From: Frankiales bacterium
GTDB taxonomy: Bacteria > Actinomycetota > Actinomycetes > JAFAQI01
DNA: 9,025 nt
Assembly: GCA_019246495.1 (NCBI GenBank)
Contig: JAFAQI010000274.1
Location: forward strand, 1 to 9,025
Direction: 5' to 3'
Positions 1 through 6,804 of this stretch are shown in pieces. Within the stretch, counting starts at the first letter, position 1; each line of letters opens with the position of its first letter. The notes beneath the pieces were generated by a model that ran no database searches, was not told the origin of the DNA, and saw only the letters and a list, made by a program, of their open reading frames with translations. The position numbers and the translations under genes are program-made.

Positions 1-1
1 G

Positions 2-184
2 GGTGCCGAGGTGCTCGGTCCGGTCGCCGTTCCCGGAGGAACCGGCGAGCGGATGCTCGTACGCGTCCCGCGCCGGGCCGGCGCCGAGCTCGCGACGGCA
101 CTCAAGGCCGGAGCCGCCGTACGAAGTGCACGCAAGGCAACGGACACCGTGCGCATCGAACTCGATCCGCAAGCACCCGGCTGA
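2..184 (+). CDS. priA: Primosomal protein N' (PriA), C-terminal end only
   Basis: This is the last 60 codons of a gene that begins before the window, ending in TGA at 182-184. The translation contains VLGPVAVPGG, then ERMLVRVPRRAGAELATAL, then AAVRSARKATDTVRIELDP. I recognise this from memory as the C-terminal tail of actinobacterial PriA, where it forms part of the C-terminal domain. PriA rebuilds the replisome at stalled forks; many actinobacterial copies have lost helicase motifs, but that region lies outside the window. The position just upstream of def and fmt fits the common priA-def-fmt order in bacteria. No catalytic motif is visible in the fragment, so the call rests on the tail and the context. 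The codon use matches the neighbours and nothing suggests truncation other than the window edge. Confidence 0.8.
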   Translation, partial: GAEVLGPVAVPGGTGERMLVRVPRRAGAELATALKAGAAVRSARKATDTVRIELDPQAPG

Positions 185-198
185 TCCGTCGCTCCGCC

Positions 199-204
199 TA
201 CGAT
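199..204 (+). promoter_or_regulatory. Possible -10 promoter element upstream of def
   Basis: TACGAT at 199-204 matches four of six positions of TATAAT, including the key T1, A2 and T6, and lies in the short priA-def gap. Transcription would begin near 211, leaving a leader of about 28 bases before the GTG start of def. No convincing -35 hexamer sits 16-18 bases upstream, which is common in actinobacteria but leaves this weak. It could equally be chance, with def read through from priA. Confidence 0.3.
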
Positions 205-238
205 GGAGGACGTCCCGTCCGTACGTCGAGGAGTCGTC

Positions 239-787
239 GTGGCAGTGCAGCCGATCCGCCTGTTCGGCGATCCGGTGCTGACCACGCCCGCCGAGCAGGT
301 GACGACCTTCGACAAGGAGCTGCGCGTCCTGGTCAAGGATCTGACCGACACGATGATCGACGCTCCCGGCGTCGGGCTCGCCGCGCCGCAGATCGGTGTC
401 AGCGTCCGCGTCTTCACCTACGACGTCGACGACACGATCGGCCATCTCGTGAATCCGCAGATCGGCATCGTCAGTGACGAGGAGCAGGACGGCGACGAGG
501 GCTGCCTGTCGTTTCCGGGGCTCGCGTTTCCGACGAAGCGGCGGGAGCGAGTCGTCGCCAGCGGCTTCAACATGCACGGCGAGCCGGTGACCATCGAGGG
601 CAGTGCTCTGCTTGCGCGATGCATCCAGCACGAGGTCGACCACCTCGACGGCATCCTGTTCATCGACCGGCTGGATCCCGACCAGCGCAAGGCGGCGATG
701 CGCGCCATCCGTGAGGCCGAGTGGTCCGGGCTGTCGACCCCGGTCGTCAAGCTCTCGCCGCACGCCACCGGCGGACTCGCGGTCTGA
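239..787 (+). CDS. def: Peptide deformylase
   Basis: This 182-residue metalloenzyme removes the formyl group from the N-terminal methionine of new proteins at the ribosome exit. All three family motifs are present: GVGLAAPQ at residues 44-51, EGCLS at 87-91 with the metal-binding Cys89, and HEVDH at 131-135, which supplies the two His ligands and the catalytic Glu132. Length is typical of the actinobacterial enzyme (about 180 residues). I chose the GTG at 239 because GAGGAG at 228-233 sits five bases ahead of it and because the product then begins MAVQPIRLFGDPVL, the usual N-terminus. An in-frame ATG at 203 would add 12 residues with no family likeness and no ribosome binding site. The next gene, fmt, starts three bases after the stop. 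The pairing is functional: fmt adds the formyl group and def removes it. Confidence 0.97.
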   Translation: MAVQPIRLFGDPVLTTPAEQVTTFDKELRVLVKDLTDTMIDAPGVGLAAPQIGVSVRVFTYDVDDTIGHLVNPQIGIVSDEEQDGDEGCLSFPGLAFPTKRRERVVASGFNMHGEPVTIEGSALLARCIQHEVDHLDGILFIDRLDPDQRKAAMRAIREAEWSGLSTPVVKLSPHATGGLAV

Positions 788-790
788 CCC

Positions 791-1729
791 GTGCGGCTGG
801 TGTTCGCGGGCACGCCCGCCGCCGCGCTGCCGTCTCTTCGAGCACTTCTCGACCATCCGGTGCACGAGGTGGTCGCGGTTGTCACGCGTCCCGACAAGCC
901 GGCCGGACGTGGCCGGACTCTCGTCGCGAGTCCGGTGAAGCAACTTGCCTTGGAAGCGAACGTCGGCGTACTGCAACCGGCGAAGACGACCGATCCCGAG
1001 TTCGTCGAGCAGCTGCAGTCGCTGCACCCCGACTGCTGCCCGGTGGTCGCCTATGGCGCGCTGCTGCGGCCGCAGGTGCTCGACATCCCGGCGCATGGCT
1101 GGGTCAACCTGCACTTCTCCGTGTTGCCGGCCTGGCGTGGTGCGGCGCCCGTGCAGCATGCGATCCTCGCCGGCGACGAGGTGACCGGCGCATCGACGTT
1201 CCGCATCGAGGAAGGACTGGACACCGGTCCGATCTTCGGTGTCGTCACGACCGATGTCGGCGCGCGTGAGACGGCGGGGGAGCTGATGGGGCGGCTCGCG
1301 GTCGCGGGGGCGGACCTTCTCGTCGCCACCCTCGACGGCATCGCCGATGGCAGCGTCACCCCGATCCCACAACCTGCTGACGGTGTCTCGCTGGCACCGA
1401 AGATCGCCGTCGATGACGCGCGAGTCGACTGGTCCCCGCCCGCGTTGCGTATCGACCGCCTCGTGCGTGCCTGCACTCCGGATCCGGGACCGTGGACGAC
1501 GTTCCGGGGCAAGCGGGTGAAGCTCGGGCCGGTGAATGTCGTCGATGGGTTGGACGGCGTCGGCGAGCTCGCGCCGGGAGAGCTGCACATCGAGAAGCAC
1601 CTTGCCGTCGTCGGCACCGGCAGCCGTCCGGTCGCGCTCGGTGATGTTCAGCCGGAGGGCAAACCGTCGATGCACGCCGTGGCGTGGTTGCGTGGCCTGC
1701 GCCCGGTTGCCGGCGACGCATTCGCATGA
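791..1729 (+). CDS. fmt: Methionyl-tRNA formyltransferase
   Basis: This 312-residue protein transfers a formyl group from 10-formyltetrahydrofolate to Met-tRNA of the initiator type. The N-terminal Rossmann-type catalytic domain (about residues 1-200) opens with MRLVFAGTP. It holds the catalytic set Asn106, His108 and Asp144 (NLHFS and EEGLDTG) and the signature SVLPAWRGAAPV at 110-121. The C-terminal OB-like domain that contacts the tRNA covers about 205-310, including the conserved RACTPDPGPWTTFRGKRVK stretch. Length matches the family (about 310). It starts with GTG only three bases after the def stop and lacks a strong ribosome binding site, so translational coupling to def is likely. Its TGA stop overlaps the ATG of rsmB by four bases. 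Confidence 0.97.
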   Translation: MRLVFAGTPAAALPSLRALLDHPVHEVVAVVTRPDKPAGRGRTLVASPVKQLALEANVGVLQPAKTTDPEFVEQLQSLHPDCCPVVAYGALLRPQVLDIPAHGWVNLHFSVLPAWRGAAPVQHAILAGDEVTGASTFRIEEGLDTGPIFGVVTTDVGARETAGELMGRLAVAGADLLVATLDGIADGSVTPIPQPADGVSLAPKIAVDDARVDWSPPALRIDRLVRACTPDPGPWTTFRGKRVKLGPVNVVDGLDGVGELAPGELHIEKHLAVVGTGSRPVALGDVQPEGKPSMHAVAWLRGLRPVAGDAFA

Positions 1730-3105
1730 CGCCGTCGCAACGCTCGGCGCGTGCGCCGGTGGACCTTGCCCGACGCACGGCGTACGACGTGGTGCTCGCA
1801 GTCGATGTCGACGACGCGTTCGCCAACCTCGTGCTGCCGCGCGTGCTGCGCGAGCGCAACGTCGCGACGCAGGATGCCGGCTTCGCCACCGAACTCAGCT
1901 ACGGCACGCTGCGCTGGCAAGGCTGCCTCGACACCGTTCTGCAGCAGGGGTCGAAGCGTCCGATCGACGCGCTGGACCCACCGGTCCGCGCCGCACTTCG
2001 ACTGGGTGCCTATCAACTGCTGCACATGCGCGTGCCCGCCCACGCGTCCGTGCACGCGACCGTGGAACTGTTGCGCTCGGTCGCGGGGGAACGGGCTGTC
2101 GGGTTCGCCAACGCCGTCCTTCGCCGGGTCGCCGAGAAGTCGTGGCAGGAGTGGGTGGACGTCCTCGCACCTCGCGACGAGCCGGGACGCAGTGCGTTCG
2201 CGGCCGGCTATCCCGGATGGATCGCCGACGCCTGGCTCGCTGCTCTCGACGGCGACCTGGCCGAGCTTCGGGCCGCGATGGCCGAGGACCGGCCGGCGAC
2301 CCATCTCGTCGCGCGGCCCGGACGTATCTCCCGCGACCAGCTGCTTGAGCAGGCCGGCCCGGGCGCGGCAGCCGGGCCTTGGTCGCCCTACGCGGTGCGG
2401 CTCGCCGGCGGCGACCCCGCGTCCGTCCCCGCCGTACGGGACGGTCGCGCAGGTGTGCAGGACGAGGGCAGCCAGCTGGCGGCTCTTGCGCTCGCGCAGA
2501 CTCCGGTCAACAGCCGGGACGAGCGTTGGCTCGACCTGTGCGCCGGGCCGGGCGGCAAGTCGGCGCTGCTCGACGGGCTGCGTCCGCCCGACGGCATCCT
2601 GGTTTCGGCCGACCTGCAAGCCCACCGTGCCCGACTGGTGAGCCGAGGCCGACTGACGGCGGCCGCCGCGGCCCCGCCGGTCCTCGTCGTCGACGGCCGG
2701 GCGCCGGCGTGGCGGCCGCAGACGTTCGATCGCGTACTCGTCGATGCACCCTGCACCGGGCTCGGGGCGCTGCGGCGCCGGCCCGAGGTCCGCTGGCGCC
2801 GGCGGCCCGAGGACGTCCCCCGGCTGCAGTCGCTTCAGCAGGAGCTGCTCCGATCTGCCGTCGCGTCGTGCCGGCCGGGCGGTGTCGTGGCCTACGTCAC
2901 GTGCTCCCCGCATCCGGCCGAGACGACGGAGGTCGTGAACGCCGTCCGCGATAGTCAGGCTGGCGTCGATCTCGTCGACGTACGGCAAGTGCTCGTCGAC
3001 GTCCCGGACGTCGGCACCCGGCCCGACGTGCAGCTGTGGCCGCACCGGCACGGCACCGACGCGATGTATGTCGCCATCCTTCGGATCCCCGGCACCGACC
3101 ACTAG
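1726..3105 (+). CDS. rsmB: 16S rRNA m5C967-type methyltransferase (RsmB/Fmu/Sun)
   Basis: This 459-residue cytosolic enzyme uses S-adenosylmethionine to methylate carbon 5 of a cytosine in 16S rRNA (C967 in E. coli). Residues 10 to about 145 form the NusB-like RNA-binding domain, with [14 protein letters not shown] and GFANAVLRR. The methyltransferase domain follows: QDEGSQ at 245-250, the cofactor loop DLCAGPGGK at 270-278, DAPCTG at 340-345 with Cys343, and TCS at 392-394 with Cys393. RsmB-type enzymes use two cysteines, and both are present. The protein ends with [12 protein letters not shown], typical of the family. The start is ATG at 1726, in an ATGA overlap with fmt; an upstream in-frame ATG at 1684 lies inside fmt and adds no family sequence. 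The order fmt-rsmB is widely conserved. Confidence 0.95.
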   Translation: MTPSQRSARAPVDLARRTAYDVVLAVDVDDAFANLVLPRVLRERNVATQDAGFATELSYGTLRWQGCLDTVLQQGSKRPIDALDPPVRAALRLGAYQLLHMRVPAHASVHATVELLRSVAGERAVGFANAVLRRVAEKSWQEWVDVLAPRDEPGRSAFAAGYPGWIADAWLAALDGDLAELRAAMAEDRPATHLVARPGRISRDQLLEQAGPGAAAGPWSPYAVRLAGGDPASVPAVRDGRAGVQDEGSQLAALALAQTPVNSRDERWLDLCAGPGGKSALLDGLRPPDGILVSADLQAHRARLVSRGRLTAAAAAPPVLVVDGRAPAWRPQTFDRVLVDAPCTGLGALRRRPEVRWRRRPEDVPRLQSLQQELLRSAVASCRPGGVVAYVTCSPHPAETTEVVNAVRDSQAGVDLVDVRQVLVDVPDVGTRPDVQLWPHRHGTDAMYVAILRIPGTDH

Positions 3106-3108
3106 ACT
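3080..3108 (+). promoter_or_regulatory. Possible promoter for rpe and the downstream regulator
   Basis: TAGACT at 3103-3108 fits the TANNNT form of an actinobacterial -10 box and overlaps the rsmB stop codon. TTCGGA at 3080-3085, 17 bases upstream, matches three of six positions of TTGACA. Transcription would begin near 3114, giving a leader of about 38 bases before the rpe GTG. The evidence is only positional and by consensus; the gap is short enough for read-through from rsmB. Confidence 0.3.
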
Positions 3109-3151
3109 TCACGAGGCAGGGGCTGAGGCCGGGGGAACGAGGGGAATCGGC

Positions 3152-3835
3152 GTGGAGGTTCAGATCGCGCCGAGCATCCTCTCGGCCGATTTCGGCCGCC
3201 TCGCGGACGAGGTCGCAGCGGTCGGTGACGCCGATTGGATTCACGTCGACGTCATGGACAACCACTTCGTGCCCAACCTGACGCTCGGACTTCCGGTCGT
3301 GCACTCGGTCCTGAAGCACACGGCGCTTCCGGTTGACTGTCACCTGATGATCGCTGATCCCGACCGGTGGGCGACGAGCTACGCCGAGGCGGGAGCGCGC
3401 AACGTCACGTTCCACGCGGAAGCCGCGCACGCACCGATCCGCCTGGCTCGTGACCTTCGCGCCGCCGGCGCGCGGGCCGGCCTGGCACTCAAGCCGGCAA
3501 CGCCGGTCGAGCCGTTCGCGGACCTGCTGCCCGAGATCGACATGCTGCTCGTGATGACCGTTGAGCCGGGCTTCGGTGGCCAGCCGTTTCTCGACGTCGT
3601 ACTTCCCAAGGTGCGCCGGGCCCGCGAGCTCGTCCGCGACGGGAATCACGCGGTTTGGGTGCAGGTCGACGGCGGCGTTGACGAGCAGACCATCGACCGA
3701 TGCGCCGAAGCCGGTGCCGACGTCTTCGTCGCCGGATCCGCGGTCTACGGCGCCGACGACCCGGCCGAGGTCGTCCGCCGACTGCGACAGTCCGCGTCGG
3801 CAGTTGCCGACTCCGCCTGGTGGGCACACGCGTGA
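3152..3835 (+). CDS. rpe: Ribulose-phosphate 3-epimerase
   Basis: This 227-residue TIM-barrel enzyme interconverts ribulose 5-phosphate and xylulose 5-phosphate in the pentose phosphate pathway. It starts with the typical [11 protein letters not shown]. The metal ligands are His31 and Asp33 (HVDVMD), His64 (CHLM) and Asp173 (VDGG), with Asp33 and Asp173 also the acid-base pair. The phosphate-binding loops are visible as TVEPGFGGQ at 136-144 and FVAGSAVYG at 192-200. The start is GTG at 3152, with GAGGGG at 3139-3144 seven bases ahead. An in-frame ATG at 3068 lies inside rsmB and adds 28 unrelated residues. The stop overlaps the next gene (GTGA), so the two are probably co-translated. Ribulose 5-phosphate is a substrate of RibBA encoded downstream, which may explain why rpe sits beside the rib genes in this lineage. 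Confidence 0.96.
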   Translation: MEVQIAPSILSADFGRLADEVAAVGDADWIHVDVMDNHFVPNLTLGLPVVHSVLKHTALPVDCHLMIADPDRWATSYAEAGARNVTFHAEAAHAPIRLARDLRAAGARAGLALKPATPVEPFADLLPEIDMLLVMTVEPGFGGQPFLDVVLPKVRRARELVRDGNHAVWVQVDGGVDEQTIDRCAEAGADVFVAGSAVYGADDPAEVVRRLRQSASAVADSAWWAHA

Positions 3836-4785
3836 GCACCGTGCTCGTCGTCGACGATGACGTCGACGTCGCCCGCTTCATCGAGGTCAACCTGCGGCTC
3901 GAGGGCTTCGATGTGCTCGTCGCTCACGACGGCCAGGAAGCCTTGGAGGTCATCGGCGAGAGCGTGCCGAACCTCGTACTGCTCGACGTGATGATGCCGC
4001 GCATCGACGGCGTTGAGCTGTGTCGCCGGCTGCGCTCCGATCCGCTCACCGCGAGCCTCCCCGTCATCATGTTGACGGCGAAGAGCTTGTCCGCGGACAA
4101 GGTCGTCGGGCTCACTGCGGGAGCGGACGACTACATCATCAAGCCGTTCGACACCCTGGAGCTCATCGCGCGCGTGCACTCCACGCTTCGTCGTAACGCC
4201 GAGATGCGCGCGGTCTCTCCGCTGACCGGCCTCCCCGGCAACCACCGCATCAACGAAGAGATCGCCTCCCGGGCGGCGGGCAACCAGCAGTTCGCCGTGT
4301 GCCACGCCGACCTCGACAACTTCAAGGCGTTCAACGACCGGTACGGATGGCTTCGCGGCGATGACGTCATCGCGCTTCTTGCCGCGTCCCTCAAGGCGGC
4401 TGCCGCGGCGGCCGGGCTACCGCAAGCATTCATCGGTCATGTCGGTGGCGACGACTTCGTCGTCATCTGTGCGCCCGACCAGGTCGAGATCCTGACGAGC
4501 GTCTGCATCGAGCAGTTCGACGAGGGTGTCCGCGCCCTGCACGACCCGGCCGACGCCGCAGCGGGATACATCTCGATCGTCGACCGGCAGGGCAACGAAC
4601 GGCGTTACCCGATCGTGTCGGTGTCTGTCGGCGTGGCGATGACCGGCCGGCGCCACTACGCCGACCATCGGGCAATCGTCGCCGTGGCGACGGAGATGAA
4701 GGCTGTCGCGAAAGGGAAGGCAGGGTCCGCCGTCGCGATCGACCGGCGCTCGGACACCGGAGAGCAGACTCCGCTCCCCAGCTAG
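3832..4785 (+). CDS. Response regulator with receiver and GGDEF-like (GGDDF) domains
   Basis: This 317-residue cytosolic protein starts with a receiver domain (about 3-121): acidic pocket Asp8-Asp10, phospho-acceptor Asp52 ([11 protein letters not shown]), Thr82 and Lys104 (KPF). A short linker leads to a GGDEF-type domain (about 127-305) with PLTGLPGN at 130-137, [10 protein letters not shown] at 160-169, GHVGGDDF at 202-209 and SVSVGVA at 263-269. Diguanylate cyclases make cyclic di-GMP from two GTP and normally carry GG(D/E)EF; here the fourth position is Asp. The inhibitory RxxD site that usually lies just upstream reads LPQA (196-199), so it is absent. Whether it makes cyclic di-GMP, only binds GTP or only signals by protein contact cannot be decided. 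I recall a recurrent GGDDF subfamily with this LTGLPGN start, so the change may be ancestral. No histidine kinase is nearby. GTG at 3832 overlaps the rpe stop; without this start the receiver domain would lose its first strand. Confidence 0.9.
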   Translation: MSTVLVVDDDVDVARFIEVNLRLEGFDVLVAHDGQEALEVIGESVPNLVLLDVMMPRIDGVELCRRLRSDPLTASLPVIMLTAKSLSADKVVGLTAGADDYIIKPFDTLELIARVHSTLRRNAEMRAVSPLTGLPGNHRINEEIASRAAGNQQFAVCHADLDNFKAFNDRYGWLRGDDVIALLAASLKAAAAAAGLPQAFIGHVGGDDFVVICAPDQVEILTSVCIEQFDEGVRALHDPADAAAGYISIVDRQGNERRYPIVSVSVGVAMTGRRHYADHRAIVAVATEMKAVAKGKAGSAVAIDRRSDTGEQTPLPS

Positions 4786-4825
4786 CCGGCCACCGCACCG
4801 GCAGATGCGCCGGAGATCCGCGGTG

Positions 4826-4834
4826 TGTCACAAT
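4826..4834 (+). promoter_or_regulatory. Possible extended -10 promoter of the riboflavin operon
   Basis: CACAAT at 4829-4834 matches four of six positions of TATAAT and is preceded directly by TGT (4826-4828), an extended -10 arrangement. Transcription would start near 4841, just before the first strand of the riboswitch basal helix at 4850, which is where a riboswitch promoter should fire. I see no good -35 hexamer. The site sits in TGTGTCACA (4824-4832), a small perfect inverted repeat that could be chance. Confidence 0.4.
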
Positions 4835-4849
4835 CGCACCAGAACGCAA

Positions 4850-5004
4850 GCGCGCTCCGGGATCGGTGCAAGTCCGAACCGGCGGTGACCCGCCCGTCGC
4901 ATCCTGCGGCGGTCGGCAGTCCGCGACCCGGTCACAGCCAGTGGCCGGTGGACCTGGTGAGACTCCAGGACCGACGGTGAAAGTCCGGATGGGAGGCAGT
5001 GCGC
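4850..5004 (+). ncRNA. FMN riboswitch aptamer (RFN element)
   Basis: The region carries the conserved blocks of the FMN aptamer in order. They are ATCGGTGCAAGTCCG (4862-4876) followed by AACCGGCGGTGA (4877-4888), then CAGTCCGCGACCC (4917-4929), CCTGGTGAGACTCCAGG (4953-4969) and ACCGACGGTGAAAGTCCGG then ATGGGAGG (4970-4996). The basal helix P1 can be drawn between GCGCGC at 4850-4855 and GTGCGC at 4999-5004, with one G-U pair. The variable arm is an 8-bp hairpin, 4894-4901 with 4905-4912. The helix CCTGG/CCAGG at 4953-4957 and 4965-4969 closes another arm. FMN binding is expected to stabilise P1 and the central junction and so lower expression of the ribD operon downstream. No poly-U terminator follows; the expression platform points to control of translation. 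Confidence 0.97.
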
Positions 5005-5017
5005 GGCGGGCTTCGAG

Positions 5018-5098
5018 CGCACGCACTCCACGTGCCTCGCAGTCGCCGTTCGCCGACCCTCCCGTCCGGCCAGTGCGTGCGACGACGAGGAGGGACAC
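5018..5098 (+). promoter_or_regulatory. Riboswitch expression platform with Shine-Dalgarno sequester hairpin
   Basis: The ribD ribosome binding site AGGAGGG lies at 5088-5094, four bases before the ATG. CCCTCCCGTC at 5057-5066 can pair with 5084-5094 in a 10-bp hairpin with one bulged A (5088) and a 17-base loop, which buries the site. CCTCCCGTCCGG at 5058-5069 can instead pair with CCGGATGGGAGG at 4985-4996, the conserved 3' strand of the aptamer, over 12 consecutive positions including one G-U pair. The two pairings share 5058-5066, so they exclude each other: free RNA would favour the second (ON), FMN-bound RNA the first (OFF). A further 10-bp perfect pairing, 5018-5027 with 5072-5081, can compete. 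All pairings were read from the sequence; no folding energies were computed. Confidence 0.75.
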
Positions 5099-6199
5099 AT
5101 GGCGACGAGCGCGGAGATCGCGGCGATGCACCGCGCCATCGAGCTTGCGTCCGGTGCCGTCGGCATCAGCAACCCCAACCCCGCGGTCGGTGCGGTCGTC
5201 CTCGACAGCACGGGCAGCGTCGTCGGCGAAGGTGCCACGGCCCCGGTCGGGGGTCCACACGCCGAGATCGTCGCGCTGCAGGCAGCGGGCGAACGTGCCC
5301 GCGGCGGAACGCTCGTCGTGACCCTCGAGCCGTGCCGGCATGTCGGCCGTACCGCCCCCTGCACCGACGCCGTGGTCGAGGCCGGCATCGCCCGCGTGGT
5401 CTTCGCCGCCAGCGACCCCAATGGGCCAGCCGCCGGTGGGACGGAGGTGCTGCGGGCGCACGACGTCGACGTCGAAGCCGGGGTACTGCTCGAGGAGGCC
5501 GAGCGCGACCTCGAGCCGTGGCTCACGGCTGCACGCAGGCAGCGGCCCTACGTGATCTGGAAGTACGCCGCCTCGCTCGACGGCCGCACTGCCGCCGCCG
5601 ACGGCACGAGCCGCTGGGTCACCGGACCCGAGGCTCGCCGGGACGTGCACCGGCTGCGGCTCGCCTCGGACGCCGTCATCGTCGGCATCGGCACCGTGCT
5701 CGCCGACGATCCGCAGCTCACCGTGCGCGACTGGCCGGCGCAGCGCCAGCCGCTTCGCGTCGTTGTCGACGGCAAGGGCCGGGTGCCGCTGTCCGCTCGG
5801 GTTCTCGACGCGTCCGCACCAACGTTGGTCGTGGTCGGTGACGACGTGGACCCGGAGCGGGCCAAGGCGCTGCGCGCGACGCCGGCGGAAGTTGTCGACG
5901 TTGTCCGGCGCGACGGTCGACTCGATCTGTCCGCAGTCCTCGCGGTGCTCTACGACCGCGGCGTGCTGCGCATGCTCGTCGAAGGCGGCGCCACGCTCGC
6001 GGGATCGTTCGTGCGAAGCCGGCTCGTCGACGCGGTGGTCGGCTACCACGCCCCGGCGTTGCTCGGCGCAGGACCTCCCGTTCTCGCCGATGCAGGTGTG
6101 ACCACGATCGCCGGCGCGTTGCCGCTCGAGGTGCGCGACGTCTCGCGGGTGGGCGCCGACGTACGAATCACTGCCACGACGACCCGAAGCGAGGCATGA
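5099..6199 (+). CDS. ribD: Bifunctional riboflavin deaminase/reductase RibD
   Basis: This 366-residue cytosolic enzyme carries out the second and third steps on the GTP branch of riboflavin synthesis: deamination of the diaminopyrimidine, then NADPH-dependent reduction of the ribosyl side chain. The zinc deaminase domain (about 1-145) has HAE at 54-56 and PC..H.GRTAPC with Cys79 and Cys88 as zinc ligands and Glu56 as proton shuttle. The reductase domain (about 148-360) has KYAASLDGRTA (Lys155), GTVLADDPQLTVR at 198-210 and LVEGGATLAGSF at 293-304. Length matches the family. The ATG at 5099 is chosen for the strong AGGAGGG four bases ahead; another ATG lies nine codons inside. It is the first gene after the FMN riboswitch, and its ribosome binding site is the predicted target. 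Its stop overlaps the next start (ATGA). Confidence 0.97.
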   Translation: MATSAEIAAMHRAIELASGAVGISNPNPAVGAVVLDSTGSVVGEGATAPVGGPHAEIVALQAAGERARGGTLVVTLEPCRHVGRTAPCTDAVVEAGIARVVFAASDPNGPAAGGTEVLRAHDVDVEAGVLLEEAERDLEPWLTAARRQRPYVIWKYAASLDGRTAAADGTSRWVTGPEARRDVHRLRLASDAVIVGIGTVLADDPQLTVRDWPAQRQPLRVVVDGKGRVPLSARVLDASAPTLVVVGDDVDPERAKALRATPAEVVDVVRRDGRLDLSAVLAVLYDRGVLRMLVEGGATLAGSFVRSRLVDAVVGYHAPALLGAGPPVLADAGVTTIAGALPLEVRDVSRVGADVRITATTTRSEA

Positions 6200-6804
6200 G
6201 CGTCGTGTTCACCGGCATCGTCGAGGAGCTCGGCACGGTCGTATCCGTCGAGCGCACGGACGACGCAGCGCGCATCGCTGTGCGCGGGGAACTCGTGGGG
6301 GAGACGTCGCTGGGTGACTCCGTCGCGGTCAACGGAGTCTGCCTGACGGTGGCACAGCGGTCCGGCGACGAGTTCATCGCCGATGTCATGGACGAGACGT
6401 TGCGCCGCAGCAGTCTCGGCGAACTGCAGTCCGGCGACCAGGTCAACCTGGAGCGGGCCGCGACGCTGTCCACCCGGCTCGGCGGCCATCTCGTGCAAGG
6501 CCACGTCGACGGCATCGGCCGCGTAGTCGACCGCGTCATCGCTGAGGCGTGGGAGGTCGTGCAGGTGCGGCTCGACAACGGTCTGACGCGATACGTGGTG
6601 GAGAAGGGGTCCATCGCTCTCGACGGCGTCAGCCTGACCGTCGCTTCCGTCACTGACGATGTGGTCAGCGTCAGCCTCATCCCCGAGACGTTGCGGCGTA
6701 CGACGCTCGGCCGCCGTGCTGTGGGCGACGTCCTCAATGTCGAGGTCGATGTGTTGGCCAAACATGTCGAGCGGCTCCTCGCCGCACGATTGGAGCGAGC
6801 ATGA
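6196..6804 (+). CDS. ribE: Riboflavin synthase, alpha chain
   Basis: This 202-residue protein dismutates two molecules of 6,7-dimethyl-8-ribityllumazine to riboflavin and the RibD product; the enzyme works as a trimer. It has the two lumazine-binding repeats of the family. The first (about 4-95) carries [17 protein letters not shown] at 45-52 and [10 protein letters not shown]. The second (about 96-195) carries [11 protein letters not shown] at 96-106, LDGVSLTV at 142-149 and [10 protein letters not shown]. The start is uncertain. The ATG at 6196 gives an ATGA overlap with ribD, but GTG at 6205 gives [10 protein letters not shown], the usual N-terminus, with GAGG at 6191-6194 ten bases ahead. 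The product differs by only three residues. The stop overlaps the ribBA start. The gene is called ribC in some actinobacteria and ribB in Bacillus. Confidence 0.96.
   Translation: MSVVFTGIVEELGTVVSVERTDDAARIAVRGELVGETSLGDSVAVNGVCLTVAQRSGDEFIADVMDETLRRSSLGELQSGDQVNLERAATLSTRLGGHLVQGHVDGIGRVVDRVIAEAWEVVQVRLDNGLTRYVVEKGSIALDGVSLTVASVTDDVVSVSLIPETLRRTTLGRRAVGDVLNVEVDVLAKHVERLLAARLERA

Noticed and set aside
203..238. Upstream ATG start for def
   Set aside because: The extra 12 residues are not part of the family and the Shine-Dalgarno at 228-233 points to GTG 239.
1684..1725. Longer N-terminus for rsmB
   Set aside because: The additional 14 residues lie within fmt and do not resemble the family; ATG 1726 gives the normal ATGA overlap.
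4785..4813. Short hairpins after the GGDDF gene (GCCGG 4785-4789 with CCGGC 4798-4802, and the latter with GCCGG 4809-4813)
   Set aside because: Stems of only five base pairs that compete with each other and have no T-run are weak evidence for a terminator in DNA of this composition.
4824..4832. TGTGTCACA as a possible operator near the rib promoter
   Set aside because: Four-base arms are too short to claim a site, and the FMN riboswitch already accounts for regulation.
4866..5321. Open frame on the plus strand starting inside the FMN aptamer
   Set aside because: It overlaps the structured RNA and the start of ribD in another frame, and has no ribosome binding site or domain.
4463..6049. 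528-codon open frame on the minus strand across the riboswitch and ribD
   Set aside because: It runs through the aptamer and antisense to ribD, has low-complexity Arg/Pro-rich composition and no motif.
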